This document shows, piece after piece, positions 17,747 to 26,764 of a DNA stretch of 64,000 nt. Both the position numbers and the translations under genes were made by a program. Position 1 is the first letter of the stretch. Each line of letters begins with the position of its first letter. The DNA comes from Deltaproteobacteria bacterium (GTDB lineage Bacteria; Desulfobacterota; Desulfuromonadia; Geobacterales; Geobacteraceae), in assembly GCA_021848385.1 (NCBI GenBank), contig JAJZUQ010000002.1, forward strand, positions 62,001 through 126,000. The letters run 5' to 3'. The notes beneath the pieces were generated by a model that had not been told where the DNA came from, ran no database searches, and was given only the letters and a program-made list of their open reading frames with translations.

Positions 17747-19672
17747 ATGAAAAAATATCTGCTGCTGATTGCCATACTTATAATCCCCCAGCTCACCTGG
17801 GGATTTGACTGGAGTTTCGGGTCGGCGGACAAATGTCGCCAGGCACGGGAAATGCTGCCGAAACTTGCGGAGACCACGGACAGTGCGGCACGGTTGACAC
17901 TGGAAACGAAAATTATTGATCTCTGCCCAGACGGGGCAGCCGGCCACTTCGTCCAGGGCCTCCAGCAGGAATCGGGGGGAAACACCGACCGTGCCATCCA
18001 CGAGTACCAGGAAGCCCTCAAGGATGATCCGGCCTTTCACCAGGCAAGCGGCAACCTGGGTCTTGTCTACCTGCAGAAGGGGATGCTGGATGAAGCGGCT
18101 ATCGATCTGACCAAAGCCGTCGAAGCCACTAAAGACCCCCGCTACCAGCAAGGTCTGGCAAAAGTTTTCAGCGAACGCAAACTGTACACACTCGCCGCCC
18201 ACTATTACAACGAAGCGCTCAAGGCATCCCCGTCCTCCCCCTCTCTCTATTCCGGACTCGCCGATGTCTACGCCAGTATGGGCCAGGCGGATAAGGCGCA
18301 GGATGCGTACTCTAAGGCTCTTGATCTTGATCAAGAGTACACGCCGGCCCAGCTTGGGCTTTCCAGGCTCCTCATCGAAAACAAACAGCCCGACCGCGCC
18401 TTGGAGATATTGAAGAAAGCGGCATTGGCCAATCCCCAGGACAAGGCAATCCATCGGCTCATGGCCGATGCCTACACAAGAATGGGGGACCAGAAGACTG
18501 CCGAGTACGAATCAGTACTGGGGGGGGTAAGTGTCACGGGCAGATTCGACGAACTCGTCGCTAAAGGTGATGAGTATTTCCAGGCAAAGGAGTACGACAA
18601 GGCCATCACTCAGTTCCTGGCTGCCATAAAGGAGAAGCCGGAACGACCGGTTCTCTTCCAGAAACTGGGTGACACCTATATGGCTGCGGACCGGGACGAT
18701 GACGCAGCCTCCGCCTACCGTGAAGCGGTGCGCCTCAAGGGGGGAACCGCCGCAATCCATTATAGCCTTGGTACGATCTTCGAAAAAAAGGGGCTCCTGG
18801 ACGAAGCGATCGTGGAGTACCGGCAGGCAATCAAATACGACAAGGACTTCGGCGATGCCCGAAGGCGCCTGGCGGACATCTATTCGCTGAGAGGAAGTTT
18901 TCCCCAGGCAATCGAGCAGTATCAGGAACTCCTCAAGAGCAGGAAAGACAACCCTCTCATTTATTTCAAACTGGCACGGGTCTATGTGAAAACGAGGGAT
19001 TACCAGAGCGCGATTGCAGCTTACGCGGAAGCGGTCCGGTTGGATGCGGACAATCTTGAAGCTCACCGCGAGCTTGCTGCCCTCTACAAATGGAAAAACG
19101 AGATGAAAGAGGCGGAAAAGCAGTACCGTGAAGTTCTCCGCCTGAAAAAAGACGATGTCGAAGCACGGACCGCCCTCACCGCAATCTATGTGAAGGAGAA
19201 AGACTACGACGAACTGACCAAACTCCTCAAGGAAAACGTGGAACTGGCCCCCAAGGACCCCAATGCCTACTACAAGCTGGGAATCATCTACGAATTCAAG
19301 AAGGATTACGAAAACGCTATCTCCAATTACAAGTCTGCAGTCGAGCTGAAGGCCGACCACGCCAAGGCCCTCAATGCCCTCGGTCGGGTCTACATGAAGA
19401 CCGGTCACATTCAGGAGGCCAAGGAAGCGCTTGAAGCAGCGAAGAAGGCCGATCCTGCCCTGGAGGAGACCTCCGTCCTTCTCAACAACATCCGGGACGA
19501 ACTTTCGCCGGAACCACGCCATAAGTGGAAGAAAGCTAAAATCGGTAAAAAAGGGAAGAAAGTTAAACTAGGTAAAAAAGGGAAGAAATCCAAACACGGG
19601 AAAGCAACAAAAAAGAGCAAGAAGAAGGGCGGCGGCAAGGCCAAATCCAAGAGGAAAACCAGCAAATCCTAG
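17747..19672 (+). CDS. Exported TPR-repeat protein with a lysine-rich tail
   Basis: A 641-residue protein made almost wholly of tetratricopeptide repeats (about residues 60-590), with typical units such as ALKDDPAFHQASGNLGLVYL, SAVELKADHAKALNALGRVY and AYTRMGDQKTAEYE. It starts with a signal peptide (MKKYLLLIAILIIPQLTWGF); ATG 17747 follows gaggaacag. The last 40 residues are a Lys/Gly tail built of KxGKKGKK-type units with hardly any acidic residue. TPRs mediate protein contacts; partners are unknown. It is a single-gene unit between its own promoter and terminator. Confidence 0.85.
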   Translation: MKKYLLLIAILIIPQLTWGFDWSFGSADKCRQAREMLPKLAETTDSAARLTLETKIIDLCPDGAAGHFVQGLQQESGGNTDRAIHEYQEALKDDPAFHQASGNLGLVYLQKGMLDEAAIDLTKAVEATKDPRYQQGLAKVFSERKLYTLAAHYYNEALKASPSSPSLYSGLADVYASMGQADKAQDAYSKALDLDQEYTPAQLGLSRLLIENKQPDRALEILKKAALANPQDKAIHRLMADAYTRMGDQKTAEYESVLGGVSVTGRFDELVAKGDEYFQAKEYDKAITQFLAAIKEKPERPVLFQKLGDTYMAADRDDDAASAYREAVRLKGGTAAIHYSLGTIFEKKGLLDEAIVEYRQAIKYDKDFGDARRRLADIYSLRGSFPQAIEQYQELLKSRKDNPLIYFKLARVYVKTRDYQSAIAAYAEAVRLDADNLEAHRELAALYKWKNEMKEAEKQYREVLRLKKDDVEARTALTAIYVKEKDYDELTKLLKENVELAPKDPNAYYKLGIIYEFKKDYENAISNYKSAVELKADHAKALNALGRVYMKTGHIQEAKEALEAAKKADPALEETSVLLNNIRDELSPEPRHKWKKAKIGKKGKKVKLGKKGKKSKHGKATKKSKKKGGGKAKSKRKTSKS

Positions 19673-19712
19673 AAGTAGCCTGCAACTCAATCAGCCGTTA
19701 CCATATCACCAC

Positions 19713-19740
19713 AGGCCGGGCTCACTCCCGGCCTTTTTTT
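19713..19740 (+). terminator. Intrinsic terminator after the TPR gene
   Basis: aggccggg, loop ctcact, cccggcct, followed by seven T: a textbook rho-independent terminator 40 bases after the stop. Confidence 0.9.
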
Positions 19741-19754
19741 ATTCGTAAGATGCA

Positions 19755-19784
19755 AAGAGGCCGGGGGTTTCCTCCCGGCCTCTT
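19755..19784 (-). terminator. Intrinsic terminator after the RlpA-like gene
   Basis: An 11-pair perfect stem (aagaggccggg / cccggcctctt) lies 27 bases past the stop of the minus-strand gene, with a short T run on that strand. Confidence 0.75.
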
Positions 19785-19810
19785 CCGTTTCGCCCAAACA
19801 TTGAATTGTG

Positions 19811-20272
19811 TCAGCTCGATTCTTCTTCCCCGCCGGACAGGACAATGATCCTGACCCGGGCCATCCCCTTGCCGAGAAATCCGAGCTTTCTGGCCGCCGC
19901 GCGGGACAGGTCGATGAACGGCTTGTTCCGTTTGCGGCAGCGGTCATTTACCGTAACCACTACCTCTTTGTCATTGGCGAGGTTTATCACCTTCACCCTG
20001 GTACCGTGGGGGAGATTCTGATGAGCCGCTGTCAGCTTCTCAGGATTATAGCGTGCCCCCGAATTGGTTCTTCTGCCGTTGTAACGTTTGGCGTAGTAGG
20101 AAGCGACTCCTACCATCCCGTCGTCTGCCCCTTTAACCGGAGCGACGAACTCTGCCTGGTTGCTGTCGGTCTTCGTTTCGTCAGCCTGCAGGGGAAGTGT
20201 GTGGACCAGGAGGGCCAGCTGGCAGAGGAAAAAAATCAGCGCCAACCTGCCCCTCGGGTTCGGTGTTGCCAT
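19811..20272 (-). CDS. RlpA-like double-psi beta-barrel protein, septal ring lytic transglycosylase family
   Basis: The 153-residue precursor has a signal peptide (LALIFFLCQLALLVHTLPLQ, then ADE) and a double-psi beta-barrel domain from about residue 50 on: GVASYYAKRYNGRRTNSGARY, LTAAHQNLPHGTRVKVINLA, VVVTVNDRC and FIDLSRAAARKLGFLGKGMA. RlpA proteins cleave or bind naked glycan strands of peptidoglycan at the division septum. No SPOR domain is present, unlike the E. coli protein, so septal targeting may differ. ATG 20272 is chosen for its aaggagg; the longer frame has an odd N-terminus. The lipoprotein Cys is not at the usual position. Confidence 0.88.
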   Translation of the reverse strand: MATPNPRGRLALIFFLCQLALLVHTLPLQADETKTDSNQAEFVAPVKGADDGMVGVASYYAKRYNGRRTNSGARYNPEKLTAAHQNLPHGTRVKVINLANDKEVVVTVNDRCRKRNKPFIDLSRAAARKLGFLGKGMARVRIIVLSGGEEESS

Positions 20273-20406
20273 GCGCACCTCCTTCTTGGGCGAGGTGACT
20301 TTATAGCACAGGCACGTTACCAGGTCAAGGAAAAGACGGCAAAAACAGGCCATTTGTTTTATTATTCAAGCAGTTACAACAGGTTAACAGAAGATCGGAA
20401 GCGGTC

Positions 20407-21294
20407 TCAGGGGAGGAAGAGGCTGCAGGTTGAGGCGGGTATGAGCCCCACCCTTTCAGCTCGACCCATGAGGGTGGCGACAGCAGATTCACCTTCTAGT
20501 CCGAGGGCAAGGGAGAAAGGATTGACGTAGAGGTTGATGTGGGCAGCACACACCTCGTCGCTCAATTCCTGGGAATGGGCATGTACGTAACCGCTGGCGG
20601 AATCAGGATGGGCGAAGGCGTATTCGACGCTTGCCCGGAGTGCCCGCTCGACAATAGCGGCGACATCATTGCCGAGTTCGCGCCGCACGACAATCCCCCC
20701 CAAAGGGATGGGGCAACCCGAATCCCGTTCCCACCACGCACCCAGGTCCAGAAGCCGGGTCAGACCGTAGCTGGCAAAGGTAAAGCGTGATTCGTGAATG
20801 ATGACACCCGCCGCCACCTCTCCCCGCGCAACGGCCCCCATTATCTCATGGAACGGCATGAAGACCAGGTTGTCGAGGGCCGGATCGAACAGGCGGAGCA
20901 GCAGGCAGGCAGTGGTGTACTGGCCGGGAACGGCGATCGGCGCTCCACGCAGTGATTCGAGGGGAACCGGCTGCCGGGCAACCAGCAGGGGGCCACATCC
21001 CCTCCCGAGCGCACCGCCGGAGCGAAGCAGGACGTAGTCATCCCGGACAAAACCGAGCAGATGGTAGGATATTTTGCTAACGTCGAGGGCTCCGGCCAGA
21101 ACGAGACGGTTGAGGGTTTCCACGTCCTCCAGCCGCTCCTGGAAGCGATAACCGTCACACCCCACCAGTCCGTGGACAAGGGCGTTGAAGATAAAGGTGT
21201 CGTTGGGACAGGGAGAGAAGCCCAACGACAGTTCTCTGTCATCCCCCGCGCCACGTGCGTCGGCAGGGATATGGGGGGCGTACATATCACTCAC
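20407..21294 (-). CDS. mqnD: 1,4-dihydroxy-6-naphthoate synthase
   Basis: MqnD turns cyclic dehypoxanthine futalosine into 1,4-dihydroxy-6-naphthoate in the futalosine route to menaquinone. The protein (about 295 residues) has a periplasmic-binding-like fold, with LSLGFSPCPNDTFIFNALVHG at the N-terminus, DVSKISYHLL, PIAVPGQYTTACLLLRLF and the GVIIHESRFTF block with its conserved HES-R-F-T. The start is uncertain: GTG 21294 has aaggag about ten bases upstream, and ATG 21285 is the next choice; both overlap or abut the mqnB stop at 21287. Confidence 0.92.
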   Translation of the reverse strand: MSDMYAPHIPADARGAGDDRELSLGFSPCPNDTFIFNALVHGLVGCDGYRFQERLEDVETLNRLVLAGALDVSKISYHLLGFVRDDYVLLRSGGALGRGCGPLLVARQPVPLESLRGAPIAVPGQYTTACLLLRLFDPALDNLVFMPFHEIMGAVARGEVAAGVIIHESRFTFASYGLTRLLDLGAWWERDSGCPIPLGGIVVRRELGNDVAAIVERALRASVEYAFAHPDSASGYVHAHSQELSDEVCAAHINLYVNPFSLALGLEGESAVATLMGRAERVGLIPASTCSLFLP

Positions 21295-22057
21295 GGGGTC
21301 CGGACTCCTTGAAGGCAAGACTCTGAATGTATTTCACCACGAACCGCTGGGCGTTCTCAACTGCCCGGGGAATGTCCCAGCGGGAAAGGTCGCGGTCTTC
21401 CACCAGATTGCTGATACCGCGCAACTCCAAACAGTCGATGCCGTACATGAGCAATACATGGGCCGCCGCCGCCCCTTCCATATTTTCACAGAGGGCATCG
21501 AACCGGCCTGCCAGCTCCCTGCCGCGGGACATGGTGCCGCTGCAAGTTGAGACGGTGACGAAGCGCCCCCGTTTGAGGGGGATACCAAGGGCCGCTGCCA
21601 GTTGCATGGCCTTTTCACTTGCAGAGAACGAGAGGGGGAATTCGTTGAAATAGCGCCGTCCCTTCCGTTCCAGCAGCGGGATACCTATGAAATCAAGAGG
21701 CTCCCAGCCAGCAGGGGTGAGAACGCCGTCATCGCCGTAAACTTCGGCGCTGGCAACCACCAGATCGCCTACCCCGAGGCCACTCCCATCATAGGCACCG
21801 GCACAGCCGGTATTGATGACGAGCCGCGGCCGGTGACGTTCCACAAGCAGAGCCAGGCTCGAGGCGGCATTGACTTTTCCGATGCCGGTCAACGCCAACA
21901 AGACCGGCACACCATTAATCACCCCCGAATGCACCTCGTGGGGAAGGAGGACATCAGCCCTTCCCGGGGCGACGGCACGTACCAGATAATCGAGTTCCTG
22001 ATGGGTGGCGGCAGTAACAAGCACCGGTGCCGCGTTGTTCGGTGTGCATGTGTCCAT
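21287..22057 (-). CDS. mqnB: Futalosine hydrolase
   Basis: MqnB removes hypoxanthine from futalosine in menaquinone synthesis. The 256-residue protein is of the nucleoside phosphorylase family: VLVTAATHQELDYLV, LALTGIGKVNAASSLALL, LVINTGCAGAYDGSGLGVGD, FVTVSTCSGT, and CENMEGAAAAHVLLMYGI with the substrate-binding E-x-E-like ENMEG block. ATG 22057 is chosen by homology, since the frame upstream gives no family-like sequence. It overlaps mqnD. The mqnA and mqnC genes are not in this window. Confidence 0.92.
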   Translation of the reverse strand: MDTCTPNNAAPVLVTAATHQELDYLVRAVAPGRADVLLPHEVHSGVINGVPVLLALTGIGKVNAASSLALLVERHRPRLVINTGCAGAYDGSGLGVGDLVVASAEVYGDDGVLTPAGWEPLDFIGIPLLERKGRRYFNEFPLSFSASEKAMQLAAALGIPLKRGRFVTVSTCSGTMSRGRELAGRFDALCENMEGAAAAHVLLMYGIDCLELRGISNLVEDRDLSRWDIPRAVENAQRFVVKYIQSLAFKESGPRE

Positions 22058-22214
22058 GATTGCACGATGGTAGCACAAGAGAAGCGATGAATTCAACTCC
22101 ACTCTTCGTTTTACCCCATTCACGGCACTGGGACCTTGCATCTATCGCCGACATGAAGCATACTTTGCGGGCAACTTCAAAATCAGATCGCTTTCTTGAC
22201 CGGAACCACCACAG

Positions 22215-22242
22215 TTGATACATCGCAGACGACCGATATAAC
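22215..22242 (+). promoter_or_regulatory. Sigma-70-type promoter of the gsp operon
   Basis: TTGATA, 16 bases, TATAAC lie about 77 bases upstream of the gspC start in the divergent gap with mqnB. Confidence 0.5.
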
Positions 22243-22318
22243 CTCTTTCCCCTTGCATCAAACGGGGACATCTACTATATTTTCCTGGTTTCAACGACTT
22301 CGACAAAGGGTAGCCAGC

Positions 22319-23194
22319 ATGCAGAAATGGGTCTTGCCCCTTAACATCGCGCTCACGCTCCTCATCCTCTCGGTTGTTGCCCTGATCGCCTCCGATCTTG
22401 TCTCGTTCCGCCTTGGCAAAATATTCTCTGACGGTGCAAAAACCAGGGCCGTCGCCACGTCCTCTTCCCCTGCTGCCGACGACCTGCAATCATTCGCGCC
22501 GATCCTCACCAAGGGGTTGTTCGGCAAGGCAACCCAGGGTCAGCTGACCCCGATCACTGCAGCTTCACCCACAAAACAGAATGGGGGCACCTCCCAGAGC
22601 GATCTGATCCTCCTCGGCACCGCCCGCGGCTCGTTCCGGGAAACCTTCGCCCTTATCCAGAAGATTTCCACCAAGGAAGAGCGGGTCTTCAGGCTCGGCG
22701 ACCAGGTGTACGGCATGGGGCCACTGGTAGCGGTCCAGAAGGAAAGCGCCGAAATCCTGGCCGGCGGCCAAAGGGTGAAGATACTCACCCCGACGGCAGT
22801 GGCTGCCGAAGCCGGCTCCGACGGCGGTCAGCAACCGGTTCCCGCAAGAAGCGGTCTTGCCTCGCAGGTAGGAGCGGGAAGTTACGTCATAGACCAACGC
22901 GCCCTCAACGCGGCGCTTGACAATATCGGCCAGGCCATGACCGATGCCCGGCTCCTTCCGAGCGTGAAGGATGGCAAGGTAGAAGGGTTCAGGATCTCGG
23001 AGGTCCGGCCGGGAGGGATATTCGGCACCGTCGGCATGAAAAACGGCGACGTACTCCTACGGATCAACGATTTCCCCATCGATTCGCCGGAAAAGGCAAT
23101 CCAGTCGCTGGCATCTCTCAAGGGACAGAGCCGCATCAAGCTCGACCTTGTCCGGGATGGACAGCCGGCAACGTTCACGTACGACATACGATGA
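22319..23194 (+). CDS. gspC: Type II secretion system inner-membrane protein GspC
   Basis: GspC joins the inner-membrane platform to the secretin. The 291-residue protein has one N-terminal membrane segment (NIALTLLILSVVALIASDLV), a homology region near residues 60-150 with LILLGTARG and DQVYGMGPLVAVQKES, and a C-terminal PDZ domain (about 205-291) with FRISEVRPGGIFGTVGMKNGD. The ATG at 22319 is preceded by aaagggtagccagc and sits just before the membrane segment; the longer frame was not used. It is the first gene of the operon, 73 bases from gspD. Confidence 0.87.
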   Translation: MQKWVLPLNIALTLLILSVVALIASDLVSFRLGKIFSDGAKTRAVATSSSPAADDLQSFAPILTKGLFGKATQGQLTPITAASPTKQNGGTSQSDLILLGTARGSFRETFALIQKISTKEERVFRLGDQVYGMGPLVAVQKESAEILAGGQRVKILTPTAVAAEAGSDGGQQPVPARSGLASQVGAGSYVIDQRALNAALDNIGQAMTDARLLPSVKDGKVEGFRISEVRPGGIFGTVGMKNGDVLLRINDFPIDSPEKAIQSLASLKGQSRIKLDLVRDGQPATFTYDIR

Positions 23195-23267
23195 GGCAGG
23201 TAACGGTAGCGGTTACGGTTTAAAAGCCATCCCTACCCATCCCATGTACCTCTTGTGGAGGCATCCC

Positions 23268-25205
23268 TTGACCAGGCATATTTCACGCATCATCACCACA
23301 GCTCTCCTTCTGTTCCTCCTGACGCTACCGGCGGCCGCCCACGCCAAGGGTGTTGTGCTGAACTTCAACGAGGTGGACATCTCCACCATGGCCAAGTTCA
23401 TCAGCGACCTGACGGGGAAAAACTTCGTCATGGACGACCGGGTCAAGGGGAAGATATCGGTATTCTCCCCCGCCAAGCTTTCCACCGATGAAGCGTTCAA
23501 TGTCTTCACGTCGGTACTGGAACTGAAGGGATTCACCGTCGTCCAGGCCGGCAGGGTCTACAAGATCGTACCCATCTCCGCTGCCAAGCAGTCGGGGATG
23601 AAGATATTCAGCGGCAAGGAGCGGGGAGCGGTGAACGAGGCGTACGTCGCCCGGGTCATATCCCTTGAGAACATCGCCAGCCAGGAAGCGGTCACTTTTC
23701 TCCAGCCGGTGGTTTCCAAGGACGGTTACATCTCCGCTTTCGGGCCGGCCAACATGCTCTTGGTGGTGGATTCATCCCTCAACATCGAGAAGGTTCTCGG
23801 CATCCTGAAGCTGATCGACACCAGCCAGCGCCGCGAGGGGGGAGAAGTAATATTCCTCAAGAACACATCGGCCGACAACGCTGCCAACGTGGCCCGCGAA
23901 TGGCTCGGTAACCGGGAAAAAGCCGCTCCGGCCGCACCACGTGGCACCGGGCAGAGCGTGAGTTCGGGAGCAGGTGGCATCATCATCCCCGACACCCGTC
24001 TGAATGCCCTCATCGTCTTCGGCAGCAACAAGGACAAGGAGGACATCAAGAAACTCGTCGCCATGATCGACGTGGTCCCCCCAACCTCCAGCAGCAAGGT
24101 CAACGTCTACTCCCTGGAAAATGCTGACGCCACCGAGGTGGCCAAGGTGCTCGACGGGGTAGTAAAGGGAGTAACCGCTGCTGCCAGCACAGCCCAGGGC
24201 GCGGCGGCAGCGGCAGCGGCACCGCAACAGTCACCCTTCGAGGGAGGAAAGGTCACCATCACCCCCGACAAGGCAACCAACTCCCTCGTCATCATGGCCT
24301 CCCCCAACGACTACCAGAACCTCCTTCAGGTGATCCAGAAGCTCGACCGGCGGCGGCGGCAGGTCTTTGTCCAGGCCCTCATTGCCGAGGTATCTCTGGA
24401 CAAGATGAGAGATCTGGGACTCCAGTGGGGGATGCTCGGCGCGGCGTCGGATGGCAAATACGCAAGCGTCGTGGGGCAGTACGACCCCCAGGGAGCCATT
24501 ACCTCCATACTTTCCACGCTGTCGGGTGCCAGCAGTTTCGTGACCATTCCGAGCACGGGAACGCCGGCGAATTTTGCTGCAGTCCTCAAGGCACTCGACA
24601 CCAACAGTGCAGTTAACGTCCTCTCCACCCCCAACATCCTTACCTCGGACAACAAGGAAGCAGAAATCTTCGTGGGAGAAAACGTGCCATTGGTCACCTC
24701 TAGCACGACCTACCCGGGGGTAACGTCTTCCGGCATTACACAGACCTCCAACGTTGAGCGGAAGGACGTCGGCATCAAGCTCAAGATAACCCCTCAGATC
24801 AGTGAGGGAGAGTATGTAAAGTTGGACATCGAGCAGGAAATTTCTGCAGTGATACCGAATACAGTCGAAGCTAAGGACATTGTTACCACCAAGCGCTCAG
24901 CTAAGACCTCAGTCGTCGTCAAAGACAAGGAAACCGTCGTGATCGGCGGACTGATCCAGGATCAAGAAACTGAGTCCATTAGCAAGATCCCGTTCCTTGG
25001 TGATATTCCGGGACTCGGCTGGCTCTTCAAGAGTACAAATAAGGAGCGGAAGAAAACCAATCTGATGATCGTCCTTACCCCCCGCATCGTCAGGGGAGCC
25101 GACGAACTTTCAGATGTTTCGACCCAACAGAAGCTTAAATTCAAGGAAGCGATCAAAAACGATAAGCCGTTCGACGCCAACAGCGAGCTGAAGATCACGC
25201 CATGA
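23268..25205 (+). CDS. gspD: Type II secretion system secretin GspD
   Basis: GspD forms the outer-membrane channel. The 645-residue protein has a signal peptide (IITTALLLFLLTLPAAAHAK), N0-N3 domains (VVLNFNEVDISTMAKFISDL, ARVISLENIASQEAVTFLQP, TRLNALIVFGSNKDKEDIKK), an Ala-rich linker, and the secretin domain (VFVQALIAEVSLDKMRDLGL, VLSTPNILTSDNKEAEIFVG, VVIGGLIQDQETES, IPFLGDIPGLGWLFKS). A TTG start at 23268 is preferred: tggagg lies six bases before it. ATG 23244 is in frame but lacks a ribosome site. It overlaps gspE by four bases. Confidence 0.94.
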   Translation: MTRHISRIITTALLLFLLTLPAAAHAKGVVLNFNEVDISTMAKFISDLTGKNFVMDDRVKGKISVFSPAKLSTDEAFNVFTSVLELKGFTVVQAGRVYKIVPISAAKQSGMKIFSGKERGAVNEAYVARVISLENIASQEAVTFLQPVVSKDGYISAFGPANMLLVVDSSLNIEKVLGILKLIDTSQRREGGEVIFLKNTSADNAANVAREWLGNREKAAPAAPRGTGQSVSSGAGGIIIPDTRLNALIVFGSNKDKEDIKKLVAMIDVVPPTSSSKVNVYSLENADATEVAKVLDGVVKGVTAAASTAQGAAAAAAAPQQSPFEGGKVTITPDKATNSLVIMASPNDYQNLLQVIQKLDRRRRQVFVQALIAEVSLDKMRDLGLQWGMLGAASDGKYASVVGQYDPQGAITSILSTLSGASSFVTIPSTGTPANFAAVLKALDTNSAVNVLSTPNILTSDNKEAEIFVGENVPLVTSSTTYPGVTSSGITQTSNVERKDVGIKLKITPQISEGEYVKLDIEQEISAVIPNTVEAKDIVTTKRSAKTSVVVKDKETVVIGGLIQDQETESISKIPFLGDIPGLGWLFKSTNKERKKTNLMIVLTPRIVRGADELSDVSTQQKLKFKEAIKNDKPFDANSELKITP

Positions 25206-26764
25206 CCACGACCGCGGAACTGGAAAACCTTGCCGACCGGTTCGACCTCCCCTGTCAGGCGGAGATCGACGACAGCCAGGTGGATACGGCCCTTCTGGGG
25301 AAACTTCCCCTTGCCTTCGCCCGCACCAACCTCCTTCTTCCCCTGCGCGAGGAGGAAGGGCGGCTTCTGGTGGCTATCAGCGACCCCGCCAACCTCCTTC
25401 CCCTGGACGAACTGCGGGGGCTGTTCGCCATGCCGGCAGCCGCCGTGCTGGTGCCACAGCAGGTGCTTCTGGACGCCATAAACCGCCTCTATTCCCGGCT
25501 CTCCGGATCAGCACAGGATGTTGTGGAAGAGTTGCAGGGTGAGGACCTCTCCACCATCGCCACCGAACTGGCCGAGCCGAAAGACCTCATGGATCTCGCC
25601 GACGAGGCACCGGTCATCCGGCTTCTCAATTCCATCCTCTTCCAGGCGGTGAAAGAGCGGGCCAGCGATATCCATATCGAGCCGTACGAGCGTGAACTGG
25701 AGGTCCGATTCCGGATCGACGGCATCCTCTACAAGATGCTCACCCCCCCGAAGGTGGTCCAGGAAGCCCTTATCTCCCGGGTCAAGATCATGGCCTCCCT
25801 CAACATCGCCGAAAAAAGGCTCCCTCAGGACGGGCGGATACGTGTCATCGTTGCCGGCCGGGATGTTGACATCCGTGTCTCCATCATTCCCACTTTCTTC
25901 GGCGAACGGGTGGTGCTCAGGCTTCTCGACAAGCAGAGAGGAGTGCTCTCCCTGGCTGACATCGGTTTTGCCCCCGGTGACGTGAAGACCATGGAACGGC
26001 TCCTTTTGCGTTCCAACGGAATCGTCCTGGTGACCGGACCAACCGGCAGCGGCAAGTCGACCACCATCTACGCTTCTCTTTCCTGGCTCAACTCGCCGGA
26101 AAAGAACATCATCACCATCGAGGACCCGATCGAATACCAGCTGAAGGGGATCGGCCAGATACAGGTCAACCCGAAGATTGACCTTACCTTTGCAAACGGC
26201 CTCCGCTCCATCCTCCGCCAGGACCCGGACATCATCATGGTCGGCGAAATCCGGGACGCGGAAACGGCGGAGATTGCCATGCAGGCATCTCTCACCGGCC
26301 ACCTGGTCCTATCCACCCTCCATACGAACGACGCATCCACCGCAGTGACCCGCCTCATCGACATGGGGATTGAGCCGTTCATGGTCGCTTCCACGCTGTC
26401 GGCGGTTCTGGCCCAGCGGCTGGTGCGGGTAATCTGCCCTCACTGCAAGGAATCGTACCAGCCGGACCGGGAATATGCGGGGATATCCCTGCCGCCGGTA
26501 CTCTACCGGGGCCGAGGGTGCGATCGCTGCTTCAACCTTGGGACCATCGGCCGGGTAGGCATTTACGAACTCCTCCTGATCGACGCGGAGCTCTGTTCAA
26601 TGATCATTCGTCGCACCCCGGCCGGCGTCATCAAGGAGTATGCCTTGAGTAAAGGGATGCGGACACTGCGGGACGACGGCCTGGCGAAAGCGGCAGCCGG
26701 GATCACCACCATCGAGGAGGTCCTGCGGGTAACCCAGGAGGACTATGCCGACCTTTCGCTATAG
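25202..26764 (+). CDS. gspE: Type II secretion system ATPase GspE
   Basis: GspE is the cytoplasmic ATPase that drives pseudopilus assembly. The 520-residue protein has an N-terminal GspL-binding region, a core with SDIHIEPYERELEVRFRIDG, Walker A GPTGSGKSTT near residue 280, the Asp box IEDPIEYQL, Walker B IMVGEIRDAET, the His box LTGHLVLSTLHTND, and a zinc site formed by CPHC and CDRC. Start and stop overlap its neighbours, showing tight coupling with gspD and gspF. Confidence 0.96.
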   Translation: MTTTAELENLADRFDLPCQAEIDDSQVDTALLGKLPLAFARTNLLLPLREEEGRLLVAISDPANLLPLDELRGLFAMPAAAVLVPQQVLLDAINRLYSRLSGSAQDVVEELQGEDLSTIATELAEPKDLMDLADEAPVIRLLNSILFQAVKERASDIHIEPYERELEVRFRIDGILYKMLTPPKVVQEALISRVKIMASLNIAEKRLPQDGRIRVIVAGRDVDIRVSIIPTFFGERVVLRLLDKQRGVLSLADIGFAPGDVKTMERLLLRSNGIVLVTGPTGSGKSTTIYASLSWLNSPEKNIITIEDPIEYQLKGIGQIQVNPKIDLTFANGLRSILRQDPDIIMVGEIRDAETAEIAMQASLTGHLVLSTLHTNDASTAVTRLIDMGIEPFMVASTLSAVLAQRLVRVICPHCKESYQPDREYAGISLPPVLYRGRGCDRCFNLGTIGRVGIYELLLIDAELCSMIIRRTPAGVIKEYALSKGMRTLRDDGLAKAAAGITTIEEVLRVTQEDYADLSL

